Position numbers and translations under genes: made by a program. Below are positions 39,301 through 46,962 of a stretch of DNA of 64,000 bases, one piece after another. The notes under the pieces were generated by a model. The model was not told where the DNA came from. It saw only the letters and a program-made list of their open reading frames with translations, and did no database searches. Every line of letters begins with the position of its first letter. Position 1 is the stretch's first letter. Source of the DNA: Cerrena zonata (Eukaryota > Basidiomycota > Agaricomycetes > Polyporales > Cerrenaceae); assembly GCA_038087015.1 (NCBI GenBank), contig JASBNA010000031.1, positions 62,001 to 126,000 on the forward strand, written 5' to 3'.

Positions 39301-39806
39301 CTCGACCTGAATACGACTCAGCGACATACCGGTGTCTTGAAGCCTACGTCACCATTAATGGAACTCGTGCGTTCTGTTTATTTGACCCTGGCAGTAATAT
39401 TGATAGCGTCTCACCGGCATTTGTGCGCACATGCAATGCCCGCGTGTTCACGTTTGCTGAACCAATTACACTGCAATTGGGGTTAAAAGGGAGTAAATCG
39501 AAATTACAGTATGGATCATACCTGCAATGCCAGATTGGGCCAATTAATGCATCCCATTACTTCGATGTGTCCAACATCGACCACTATGACTGTATATTGG
39601 GCATGCCCTTCCTCCATATCCATGACGTTACAATGGCGATGGGTAGTAGAGTGATTCGCATTGGCACAGTCGATGTCCATTCCTTGACTGAAGGAGGACG
39701 TCACGAACTGCCAAGAGCACCCAACCGAACAACAGGCACTCCTGTGAAGGTCGACACTGGGGAACTGGCAACTACCAGTCTGTCAGGCCATTCCTTTCGG
39801 AAGTAA
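36390..39806 (+). CDS. gag: Gag-protease polyprotein of retrotransposon 1, 1138 aa
   Basis: The first ATG is at 36390; the frame is open further upstream but without ATG. The N-terminal half is long, polar and probably disordered, with Arg/Ser-rich repeats. The Gag capsid-like domain (about residues 580-760) includes LPEKYSGVDDWKKFRRWYL and AISWFFTRT. A zinc knuckle at about residue 848 reads CYECGETGYISTYC: the spacing is right but the usual His is Tyr. A retropepsin-like region near residue 999 reads CLFDPGSNIDSVS, with DPG in place of D-S/T-G, followed by YDCILGMPFL, the usual second loop. Pol follows in the +1 frame. No stops interrupt it. Confidence 0.9.
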   Translation: MTSQQENRRTTRSSGVPLPSLPELAAQGYEQTAYRRRRRQGHTVIDDEPQVNNNTYHSSPLTTVPSERGHVHDTFRLSEPTPTEEVDWFNHPLLQQIPYNFAAPHTEPYIHTFTECRPEYRTEGGSRARSTTSTWVLRSDAELRRRTRSALRALNDLLPGTLSEEDLTRSRNRLIDTLDELDERLIQGLDTRRDSQSRAQSVHNVPTTEQNISTSLEVIEGMLTLGPIEPNQTPALLMPPPPHTPGSNAPSKNLSRINVSQAEHTTWEQIYGDRRTNEGSSLYDQRIEHLRNMDRASLERARQAIPVHVAANISVERWRQAVRSPEPNGNQGMPTGDVGPTMEGKPVSVTSIRAPAIQNQQKQNYPDMPDPPKVTSHTRPSTNHKIPDDRNHNQNNKNRGDGEGNLQRERNERSPSQRERNERSPERSSRPIYNRMPDDAGRMPDRASHRPHPEDHDDYLRERQRSPQEQVSDNGCQRTYASINGYRDEPTSRNDDQATPSPQGGRGAYSPKPVSREAPRERSIAHREQLDTTKGTVILPNSYLEICKRQIYDDYDRIMHQTVTFTTEMQKALKDMKLPLPEKYSGVDDWKKFRRWYLALLNYYFTHGLVGNRNDAARISSFGAFLKDEAISWFFTRTQASAEKWTTVTLLVALFDRFIHSASAHKAREDFESVTYDAKEGVSAYYTALMDAKELLFHEPAEIDIARRFAYGLPREMLEKMAERYGIEVEITPLTDIYRTAKQIELAMRTARQAAMAQANARHTQANRPVTGTTTGPLNTRQGNTAAYRFVPNPRYNQSAPRSRPAEPNSTPGGANKTRPVENGKPSSESHRNNSHERRDKDGKPIVCYECGETGYISTYCPHKGKKTARLNAARVIDDRSDSGDEEESHHPLTHVQPSSENEDEEESDKEAIEPEYLLTPYDNYIYPDDSADGSKFEDPQSPVLRMNAGRVVQEEHNGLVARARMYRTQPRPEYDSATYRCLEAYVTINGTRAFCLFDPGSNIDSVSPAFVRTCNARVFTFAEPITLQLGLKGSKSKLQYGSYLQCQIGPINASHYFDVSNIDHYDCILGMPFLHIHDVTMAMGSRVIRIGTVDVHSLTEGGRHELPRAPNRTTGTPVKVDTGELATTSLSGHSFRK
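37607..37666 (+). repeat. 30-bp tandem duplication inside gag
   Basis: Two adjacent 30-bp units starting at 37607 and 37637 encode RERNERSP twice. The match is almost perfect, pointing to recent slippage or unequal exchange in the disordered part of Gag. Confidence 0.75.
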
Positions 39807-39828
39807 ATCAAATGATTCGATCTTACCA

Positions 39829-42800
39829 ATGGTGAAAGGATCACTGGATGCACCTAAGGGAGCATCGGAAAGTCCTCGCGTCAAAATTCATAACGCGGTG
39901 CCTATACCCGACACGCACCATCGACCTCGACTAAAGGTCCCAAGGGCCAGCCATACAAAAGCTAACCAACTGCCTGACATATCTTGGAACTCAGTGGTAT
40001 CTCGAAAGACCACTGACGATGATCTCGTCATATCAGGAGTAATATCAGACATCATATTCCCCGAGGAGTTCGAACGGGAATATGCGGAGGCTAAAGAGCA
40101 AGAGAAATTATGGGAGTATGAGAAAGCCGATCTGAAAGCAGAAAGGACTCACTCACCAATGAGACCAGGGTCGGCAGAGATTAAACCTGACTCAGGCGAT
40201 GACGAATCAGAAGAAACTCTCCAAAGTTTGAGAGACGAATGGATGGGAAGCATCACTGACCTAACTGGAGGAGTACCCTCAGAGTTGCCACCATTACGAG
40301 AAATAAACCACCATATACCACTGAAAGACGAGTCCGCTCAATACCGATATCACCGTCCACGTTGCCCAGAGGTCCTCCATCGTCAATTGCTTGATAAAAT
40401 TGTGCGGTACACAGAGGCTGGCTGGTGGATCGAAACAAATGCGAGCATTGCAGCACCAATGCTATGTATGCTGAAGAAATCAGGAAAACTACGCACCGTT
40501 ATTGACCTCCGTCAACGAAATGACAACACAATCCATGACCTCACGCCCATGCCCGACCAAGACCGCATACGGCACGACGTAGCCAGAGCAAAATTCCGCT
40601 CTAAATTGGACATGTCAGATGCATACGAGCAGATTCGTATTGCACCAGACGACGTACCGAAGACCGCCTTCCAGACGATTGTGGGGGTGTTTTATAGCCA
40701 GGTAATGCAGCAAGGTGATTGCAATGCACCTGCCACATTCCAGCGGTTGATGACCCACATTCTTCGCGAATTTATTGGCGTATTCGTACATGTCTACCTG
40801 GATGATATATTCATCTATTCCGAGACGATCGCCGACCACCAAAAACATTTACAATTGGTGTTTGCGGCATTGCGCAAGGCGAAACTATACCTTAGCCACG
40901 ATAAATGCGACCTATACTCCAAACGGATGGACTGCTTGGGGCACATCATCACTGATGATGGTATTCATGCCGACCAGGATAAGATGGAGAAAGTTCGTAA
41001 CTGGCCCACACCAAAGAACCTTGAGGAGGTGCAGCAGTTTTTGGGACTGGTTCAGTACTTGGCCCACTTTATGCCGGATGTGGCGACTTACATGGCTCCA
41101 ATATCCTCGATATGTGCGGATCGAAAACCCTTTTACTGGCGTCCAATCCACGACAAGTGCTTCGAACTTATTAAAGCACTGGCTTGTAAGGCGCCGATAC
41201 TGAAACCAATTAACCCTGAGCTGGACGAACCCATTTGGTTAGTTTGTGACGCGTCGGTAGCCGGCGTTGGAGCTTACTATGGACAAGGACCTGACTGGCG
41301 GACCTGTCGCCCAGCAGGCTTCATGTCAAAGAAATTCACTAATGCCCAACACGCCTACGACACCCGCGAGAAGGAGACATTGGCTATACTAGAAGCTCTT
41401 CACAAATGGGAAGACAAATTGATTGGTCGGCGAATTCGAGTGGTTACCGATCACGAGAGCCTGAAATACTTGAAAGATAAAAGTCAGATCACGTATCGAC
41501 AGATCCGTTGGACACAATACCTTGGGAGGTTCGATTTTTCCATCGAACATGTACCAGGGAAACTGAATGTCGTAGCGGATGCATTGTCCCGATGGTATCT
41601 AGCCACACCACGCAGCCAGTACATCGATGAACACCACTACGTGTCCGCTGATGTACGAATCGACCGAGAGGGTGATTTCATAGAGGAGGATCGACGACAA
41701 GAAGTCCTCCGTATGAATGCACAACGGATGAAACGGACCCCTGCCCGGATTCGTGAGGAACTCGAAGAGCGAGTTAAGGAGGCTGACCGGATGGCTGCAG
41801 CTGCGCGAGAGTTATCAGGAGGACTAGATCCTGACATTACGTCGACAGTAGATGACGATGACCCTGAAGTGGGGCCACAGATGGTACCTGATGAATCATC
41901 CGAAGTGACTACCACGACATCACCTTACTTAGCTGCCGTCCGAGCAGCGTATGTTACTGATGCTCTGTTCAAGAAAATTATTGACAAACCGATTGAACAC
42001 CCTGCCTTTACAATAGGACCTGACAAACTCATTAGATGTAAGAATCAGGAAGGGCAGGTTGTGTTGTGTATACCCAAAGGAACATATGATCACCGATCCT
42101 TCACCGAAATAGTGATCGAGGAGTCACACATCGTACTCGGTCATCTCGGTGAACGAAAGACATCAGACTATATCCGGCGAGGATACTGGTGGCCGAAGAT
42201 GCAGCAACACATCGAGAAGTTCTGTGAATCATGCCACATATGTCAAACCACCAAGGCAGTGAACCGAAAACCCATGGGACTACTACATACCTTGCCTGTC
42301 CCTACACGTCCTTGGGCATCCGTCGCCATGGATTTTGTAGGACCGTTCCCGGAATCGCACGGATATGACTATCTGTGGGTAATTATCGACCGGCTGACCG
42401 GAATGGTCCACCTCGTCCCAATCACGACTAGGACGAAGGCATCTGAGTTAGCTTATATCTTTCTTAAAGAGATCGTGCGACTACATGGATTACCTGACTC
42501 AATAGTATCCGACCGTGACTCTAAGTTCACATCAGCGTTTTGGCGAAAACTTCATAAGATGCTGGGGTCGAGGCTGTTGATGTCTACGGCGTTCCACCCT
42601 CAAACAGATGGGGCATCAGAGCGGGCAAATCGAACAATCGCGCAGATCCTACGAAGCATGGTCAGCCCCACACAAACCGATTGGGTTGACCACTTACCCA
42701 TGGTAGAGTTTGCCATGAATTCATGTCGAAGTGCATCCACGGGGTATGCCCCATTTGAGTTGACATACGGATATATGCCTCGTACATTGTCGACATTCGA

Positions 42801-43446
42801 CCCGCAAGCCACATTGCCTGGCGTGCTCGAGTTTGCTGATAGGGCCAAAGCCGGACTGATGGCAGCCCATGATGCTATTATTGCATCGCGTATCGATCAG
42901 ACACACCAAGCTAACAAACACAGGAGAGACTATAAGCCAATCAGTGAAGGAACGAAGGTTTACTTATCGACGACTAACCTTCGATTACCCACTGCCCGTG
43001 CAGCCAAATTGGCTCCCAAATTTATAGGGCCGTTTGTGGTCTTGAAAGCTAACCATAAGAGTTCGACCTACACCCTCGAGCTACCACAACAACTAAAAGA
43101 GCGACGAATTCATCCAACATTTCACGTCAGCAGGTTGCGAATCCACATACCAAGTGATGATACGCTATTTCCTAGCCGTGACTTGATCGCCATGTATGAC
43201 TTCGGCCAGCCTGACAATTCGGTGTGCATTGTTGACGAAATATTCGGTCACGAGTGGACGTCACCATCCAGGGTGAAGTTCTTTGTCCGATGGGTCGATG
43301 GAGATGTGACCAAAGAGCCGTATAAGAATGTTGAGGAGGCGCAGAAGCTCGATGAGTACTTTGAACTCATGGGAGTAACTAGCTGGCGTGACCTCCCTAA
43401 GTCCGCACAGCACGCGAAACCGAAGTCGAAGCCACAACAGCGCTGA
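39829..43446 (+). CDS. pol: Pol polyprotein of retrotransposon 1, 1205 aa
   Basis: Reverse transcriptase: SKLDMSDAYEQIRI, VMQQGDCNAPATFQRLM and the catalytic YLDD at residues 323-326. RNase H: VCDASVAGVGAYYG and later TDHESLKYL. Integrase: the HHCC zinc domain around 767 ending CHICQTTKA, then the catalytic triad in MDFVGPF, VSDRDSKF and GASERANR with D-35 residues-E spacing. C-terminal chromodomain-like tail (about 1130-1185) with VDEIFGHEW, VKFFVRWVDGD and EPYKNVEE, which in related elements steers integration to chromatin. The frame is +1 relative to gag and stays open back to about 39749, so the two overlap by about 57 nt and may use +1 frameshifting. Alternatively the ATG at 39829 could be used. 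Confidence 0.93.
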   Translation: MVKGSLDAPKGASESPRVKIHNAVPIPDTHHRPRLKVPRASHTKANQLPDISWNSVVSRKTTDDDLVISGVISDIIFPEEFEREYAEAKEQEKLWEYEKADLKAERTHSPMRPGSAEIKPDSGDDESEETLQSLRDEWMGSITDLTGGVPSELPPLREINHHIPLKDESAQYRYHRPRCPEVLHRQLLDKIVRYTEAGWWIETNASIAAPMLCMLKKSGKLRTVIDLRQRNDNTIHDLTPMPDQDRIRHDVARAKFRSKLDMSDAYEQIRIAPDDVPKTAFQTIVGVFYSQVMQQGDCNAPATFQRLMTHILREFIGVFVHVYLDDIFIYSETIADHQKHLQLVFAALRKAKLYLSHDKCDLYSKRMDCLGHIITDDGIHADQDKMEKVRNWPTPKNLEEVQQFLGLVQYLAHFMPDVATYMAPISSICADRKPFYWRPIHDKCFELIKALACKAPILKPINPELDEPIWLVCDASVAGVGAYYGQGPDWRTCRPAGFMSKKFTNAQHAYDTREKETLAILEALHKWEDKLIGRRIRVVTDHESLKYLKDKSQITYRQIRWTQYLGRFDFSIEHVPGKLNVVADALSRWYLATPRSQYIDEHHYVSADVRIDREGDFIEEDRRQEVLRMNAQRMKRTPARIREELEERVKEADRMAAAARELSGGLDPDITSTVDDDDPEVGPQMVPDESSEVTTTTSPYLAAVRAAYVTDALFKKIIDKPIEHPAFTIGPDKLIRCKNQEGQVVLCIPKGTYDHRSFTEIVIEESHIVLGHLGERKTSDYIRRGYWWPKMQQHIEKFCESCHICQTTKAVNRKPMGLLHTLPVPTRPWASVAMDFVGPFPESHGYDYLWVIIDRLTGMVHLVPITTRTKASELAYIFLKEIVRLHGLPDSIVSDRDSKFTSAFWRKLHKMLGSRLLMSTAFHPQTDGASERANRTIAQILRSMVSPTQTDWVDHLPMVEFAMNSCRSASTGYAPFELTYGYMPRTLSTFDPQATLPGVLEFADRAKAGLMAAHDAIIASRIDQTHQANKHRRDYKPISEGTKVYLSTTNLRLPTARAAKLAPKFIGPFVVLKANHKSSTYTLELPQQLKERRIHPTFHVSRLRIHIPSDDTLFPSRDLIAMYDFGQPDNSVCIVDEIFGHEWTSPSRVKFFVRWVDGDVTKEPYKNVEEAQKLDEYFELMGVTSWRDLPKSAQHAKPKSKPQQR

Positions 43447-43597
43447 ACGTCAACAGTTGCCTAAAGCGGATCCCACTACTGAAAGTCACGTCACGGTCAC
43501 AAAGTGATCGACTCATAACTTCCACCCGAAATTTTCTTTCTATCTTCATCCCCTTGCCAATTAACTTCATCAATCCGTCTCGCGGACTTTGACGTTG

Positions 43598-44992
43598 ATG
43601 AATCCCGAGCAGACCCCACGTATGGAGGGTAATCCGGACTTGATTGCCCAAGCTGCGTTACTCGCACAAACTGGCCAACCGGCATTTTCTTTCACTCACT
43701 ACCCTAGTGGCCAGCCGGGAGGACCTTACATGGGTCAACCTGCGCCTCCTGGGTTCTATGCCTACCCAAATGTTTATCAGGGGGCCCAATTACCTACGGT
43801 CTCTGCACCAAGCACTGTGCCGCTATTCTCGACTAGCGTCACTAATGATGAGGATCGGCTCAATAAACCAACAAAACGAGGTCGTCGTGACCACTCCGAG
43901 GACGACTCCAGCCCTCGCCGGTCTCGTACGAGGGACGATAAGACTCTCCACCCAAAATTCATGGCTTTACTCGAGCGCCTCCAATCTGATGTATTGTCGT
44001 TACGCCAGTTGATTAAGGACAACGACACTCGTACCCAGGATAACTTACATTCTGCGGTTGATTTTATCGAGGGTCGTATCCATAAACTTGCTGGCCACAT
44101 GGAAGAGGTCATTGACACCCGATTCCGCACGGTAAGTGACCGAACTCACCCGAAATCAACTTATTCCCTAAACTCACAAAAAAACGGGGGGAAGGGTCAG
44201 GTTATGAACAGATTCGAACCAAATAAACCAAAAAACCAAAACAACCAAGCCAATGCACTCAATCCATTGGCGGAGCTGAGCCAGTGGGCAGTACTCCATC
44301 CAAACGACTTGGGCGAAGCTTCGGCTCAACCTGTTGTGGGCGAGATCATCAAAAAGACATCTGATGCCCTCAAACCCCCAGGGTGGAACTGCTCTAAGTT
44401 GGAAGACTGGATCACCTTCCATAGACAACATCCGACCTTCCGTCTCTGGGGTGTACCTGTTGCACCGAACCACCACCCGTCAATGCCTCACCTGTTGGCC
44501 CAAAACGTAGCTAAAGCGTATGCTCCGTCCCGTACTCGAGGCAACCAATCATATTTCAAGGCGTTTTCCATACTCTTTGTACAGTACGACTGGAGCCAAC
44601 TAAACCAACTACTCGCGACGACTTATACACCAAATAGGTCAGGCGGGACTACTGTCGAACGATTCCCTTTGGCAAACGACGAAGCTCACTTGTTGATCAC
44701 CTCCAACGACATCATGCAACATCTCGTTCGTTGTGGCATTCGGGACATTACTTATCCCGCCTACCAAGCTATCCGCCTATTTAGTCAACAATGGTTGGCT
44801 GATTACCAAGTTACCACCACTACACAAGGACACCCGACCAAGGGTCTGGGTGTGACTACTACCAGCACAGAACCGATTGCTGAGCAGAGTGGTACCACCA
44901 CTGCGACCGTGCCTGGGACCATACTTGCCGATGTCGATATCGCTATGGAACCAACGACCGTCGTTCCTACGGAACTCTCCAAAAGTACCTAG
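43598..44992 (+). CDS. Additional ORF between pol and 3' LTR of retrotransposon 1, 464 aa, function unknown
   Basis: A sense ORF starting ATGAATCCCGAGCAGACC, 151 nt after pol and 44 nt before the 3' LTR, the place where some Ty3/gypsy elements carry env or extra genes. I do not recognise its family. Visible: a Pro/Gly/Tyr-rich start (PSGQPGGPYMGQPAPPGFY), a basic stretch (KPTKRGRRDH...PRRSRTRDD) that could be a nuclear or nucleic-acid-binding signal, a probable coiled coil (FMALLERLQSDVLSLRQL to HKLAGHMEEV), a globular-looking middle rich in Trp and His (WNCSKLEDWITFHRQHP, LWGVPVAP), and a Thr-rich tail. There is no signal peptide or membrane span, so an envelope protein is unlikely. A Gag-like or nucleic-acid-binding accessory role is a guess. 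Confidence 0.78.
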   Translation: MNPEQTPRMEGNPDLIAQAALLAQTGQPAFSFTHYPSGQPGGPYMGQPAPPGFYAYPNVYQGAQLPTVSAPSTVPLFSTSVTNDEDRLNKPTKRGRRDHSEDDSSPRRSRTRDDKTLHPKFMALLERLQSDVLSLRQLIKDNDTRTQDNLHSAVDFIEGRIHKLAGHMEEVIDTRFRTVSDRTHPKSTYSLNSQKNGGKGQVMNRFEPNKPKNQNNQANALNPLAELSQWAVLHPNDLGEASAQPVVGEIIKKTSDALKPPGWNCSKLEDWITFHRQHPTFRLWGVPVAPNHHPSMPHLLAQNVAKAYAPSRTRGNQSYFKAFSILFVQYDWSQLNQLLATTYTPNRSGGTTVERFPLANDEAHLLITSNDIMQHLVRCGIRDITYPAYQAIRLFSQQWLADYQVTTTTQGHPTKGLGVTTTSTEPIAEQSGTTTATVPGTILADVDIAMEPTTVVPTELSKST

Positions 44993-45026
44993 AATCCACT
45001 CCTAAGCCTCCTGGCTCATTTCCTAC

Positions 45027-45036
45027 AGGGGGAGAG
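45027..45036 (+). other. Polypurine tract of retrotransposon 1
   Basis: AGGGGGAGAG ends exactly at the first base of the 3' LTR, the expected primer site for plus-strand DNA synthesis. Confidence 0.8.
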
Positions 45037-45251
45037 TGTAAGCGTACATTAGAACGTAGATACTTGCCTAATTAGTAATCTACATGTTACGTAATCGTTG
45101 TAGCTGTAGTCGGTGGGAGACATCTCTAGAGAGCCCAGCTCTTCTAACCCGTACCACCGTGTCTCCCATCCGATCGTGTTCTCCCGCAATATACTGGGTC
45201 GAACGCACTTCGCTTGAGTGATACTAAGTACACCGGAAGGCTACCTTTACA
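45037..45251 (+). repeat. 3' LTR of retrotransposon 1 (215 bp)
   Basis: Same 215-bp sequence as the 5' LTR by eye, beginning right after the polypurine tract and ending CTACCTTTACA before the right-hand TATGT. Confidence 0.93.
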
Positions 45252-45256
45252 TATGT
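45252..45256 (+). repeat. Target-site duplication TATGT, right copy
   Basis: Matches 36062-36066. Removing the element and one copy leaves the F-box intron starting gtatgtatactgtaaac, which aligns with the intron of copy 7 (gtgcgtatatcgtaaac). Confidence 0.88.
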
Positions 45257-45528
45257 ATACTGTAAACACATTTCCAAGTATGATTGTGCCGATATCTACA
45301 TTTCTAGCTTATTCTATACGGATATCCCAGGCTGTGTCGCAAGAGGATCAAACACTCTTTTGTCAAAGGGTTGGTCTTTTCGACGACCTTCTCTCCGACA
45401 CATTGTTCTGCTCGCTTCGCAAGCTTAGAGTTAGAGCGGCAGTCCGGGTACCAACTGACTTTCCTAAACTCGAAGCGCGGAAAGTCGAAATTGACTTTAG
45501 TCCTCATGGTGGACATATGCCGATATAA

Positions 45529-46962
45529 ATTGTAAGACCAATCTATGCGCTTCTAAGGTCGGTATGAGCTCATATATCTAGTCTCAGGAATCCTTTCATC
45601 ACCCAAGTTCACTTCGCATGACAGAGCTGAACCATGCATCTTCATGAAGCATTTTACACGCGACCTGCTCTCTCTGTTTGGACGTCTATGCTCTACTTAG
45701 TATCGACAGACGTCCTTTCATATGTACGACACTAAACAGACCATTCTTTCGTATCATGTTTATAATATTTCAGTTGTGCACTCCTATTGAGGGAAGTATA
45801 CGTAGGGAATTGGGCAGAGTTACACAATGCGTCATTCTAGGCAAGACCAATAGGAGGCAGCCAATCAAAGTAGCCACGTGGAAGCGCTTGCCCTCGAGCC
45901 AGCTCTCTCGATCATCTAGTTGCCCTCTCTCGTTCCGCTGGGTTACTCCCTTCCACTGAGCTAGTCACTACACTCTATGATGCGGAGGATCAACAGGTAT
46001 GTCACACACAACAGGAAAGACTTCAATAATTTGCCTCAAGTTCAACGTTACACGTTTTCAATGGACGAGCTCTCCAGAGTCTAACAGTCTATCTCAACGT
46101 GCTGACCATTTGTCTATGCAAGCATTGTATCTGCTGAGAATGAAGTCTCGATTCATGGATTTCAAGGATCCTGATGCTGTAGGTAACTCGGACTCGACGC
46201 TTCGAGAAAGGGATGAACGGCGGATGTTATAAATACCCCAAAGTAGCGAAGAGTGTTGAAAGTCGCAACGAAATAGATCGCATTATCTTGTAAAGGTGCG
46301 CATATTTTTTCTCCAATTCGGGTTCTGACTCTTCATGTACAGAATTTCCGTTGTTCCAGCCCTTTCTAAGCTCCTATGCATCTTCTCGTCACGGGCTGCC
46401 AACCTTCGACGGATAAAACTAGTCTGAAACTGACGCAAGCTGGTTGAATTCAAGGGCACTAGGCTGGTCTTTTTCCCATTTGCGTGCCAATAACGCCAGG
46501 AGACTCGGCGACCAATGTCAATCTGGTGTGATCTGCGATATTTGATCTTGCATCGAAACTTACCGGCGATTTGTGATAGTCGACACTTTCTAACTTGAGC
46601 TCGTCCATATGCAACAGGATTCATTTCTAGGCGTAACGCTGGAGCACTGCTCTTGTATTTAGGCAGATATTCTGCACGAATAGACTGTATGGGGATGCCT
46701 ATGATATCCTTGAAGCGAAAGAGCGGATCTATGGACCAAGTCATATGTTTCTCACTTCGAAAGATACGACCTATGCACCAGGGATTATATTTAACATGAG
46801 CCTTGGGAGGACTACCACAGGTATTGAGATTCCAGAAAAGAGATCCAGAGGGTACAAGTACTGCCTCCGACTTATTACCGTGAGCACACATATTCTGCAC
46901 AGGTACACGGACGGACTATCACTTAAGATCGCACACATCGCTTATCGATTCCCTCCTCCCTT
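45529..46962. other. Intergenic region between F-box copies 8 and 9
   Basis: It contains the 34-bp module at 45847-45880 and a 5'-leader-like TTCTGCACAGGTA near 46893. A 205-codon minus-strand open frame (46900-46283) has no recognisable domain and is not called as a gene. Confidence 0.45.
45847..45880 (+). promoter_or_regulatory. 34-bp CCAAT...CACGTG module, upstream of F-box copy 9
   Basis: CCAAT at 45847-45851, a second CCAATCAAAGTAG inside and CACGTG at 45875-45880. Same length and orientation relative to the gene as at 33509; about 1.1 kb upstream of the copy 9 first-exon block. Confidence 0.45.

Larger units (their letters stand above)
36067..45251 (+). mobile_element. Ty3/gypsy LTR retrotransposon 1, apparently complete, 9,185 bp
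   Basis: LTR, gag-protease, pol (RT, RNase H, integrase, chromodomain-like tail), an additional ORF, polypurine tract, LTR. The order RT-RNase H-integrase places it in Ty3/gypsy (Metaviridae-like), and the chromodomain-like tail in the chromovirus branch. The two 215-bp LTRs show no difference by eye and are flanked by TATGT, so integration is recent. No tRNA-type primer-binding site is obvious after the 5' LTR; some fungal lineages self-prime, but that was not tested. The element has the same orientation as the F-box gene it interrupts. Confidence 0.93.
34190..45528 (+). pseudogene. F-box family gene, copy 8, split by a 9.2-kb retrotransposon in its last intron
   Basis: The large exon (35228-36060) encodes NLPMEIYEIIIDYVAEVS, CARVCRAWVPRAQMHLFS, RRKPFLLQYI and LCRFLTSFGSLSILVL, ending at a gtatgt donor. 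The matching last exon lies 9.2 kb away at 45308-45528 and encodes VGLFDDLLSDTLFCSLRKL and FPKLEARKVEIDFS. Joining 36060 to 45308 restores the phase seen in every sibling. The retroelement occupies 36067-45251, six bases past the donor and in the same orientation. Its terminator probably truncates the transcript unless the whole element is spliced out. The first-exon position has no ATG (aattgacatc before gtatgt). The N-terminal exons seem duplicated: one unit ends SETVAYER near 34676, another runs through 35162 with KMQDAINVSRRVSG. Confidence 0.78.
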
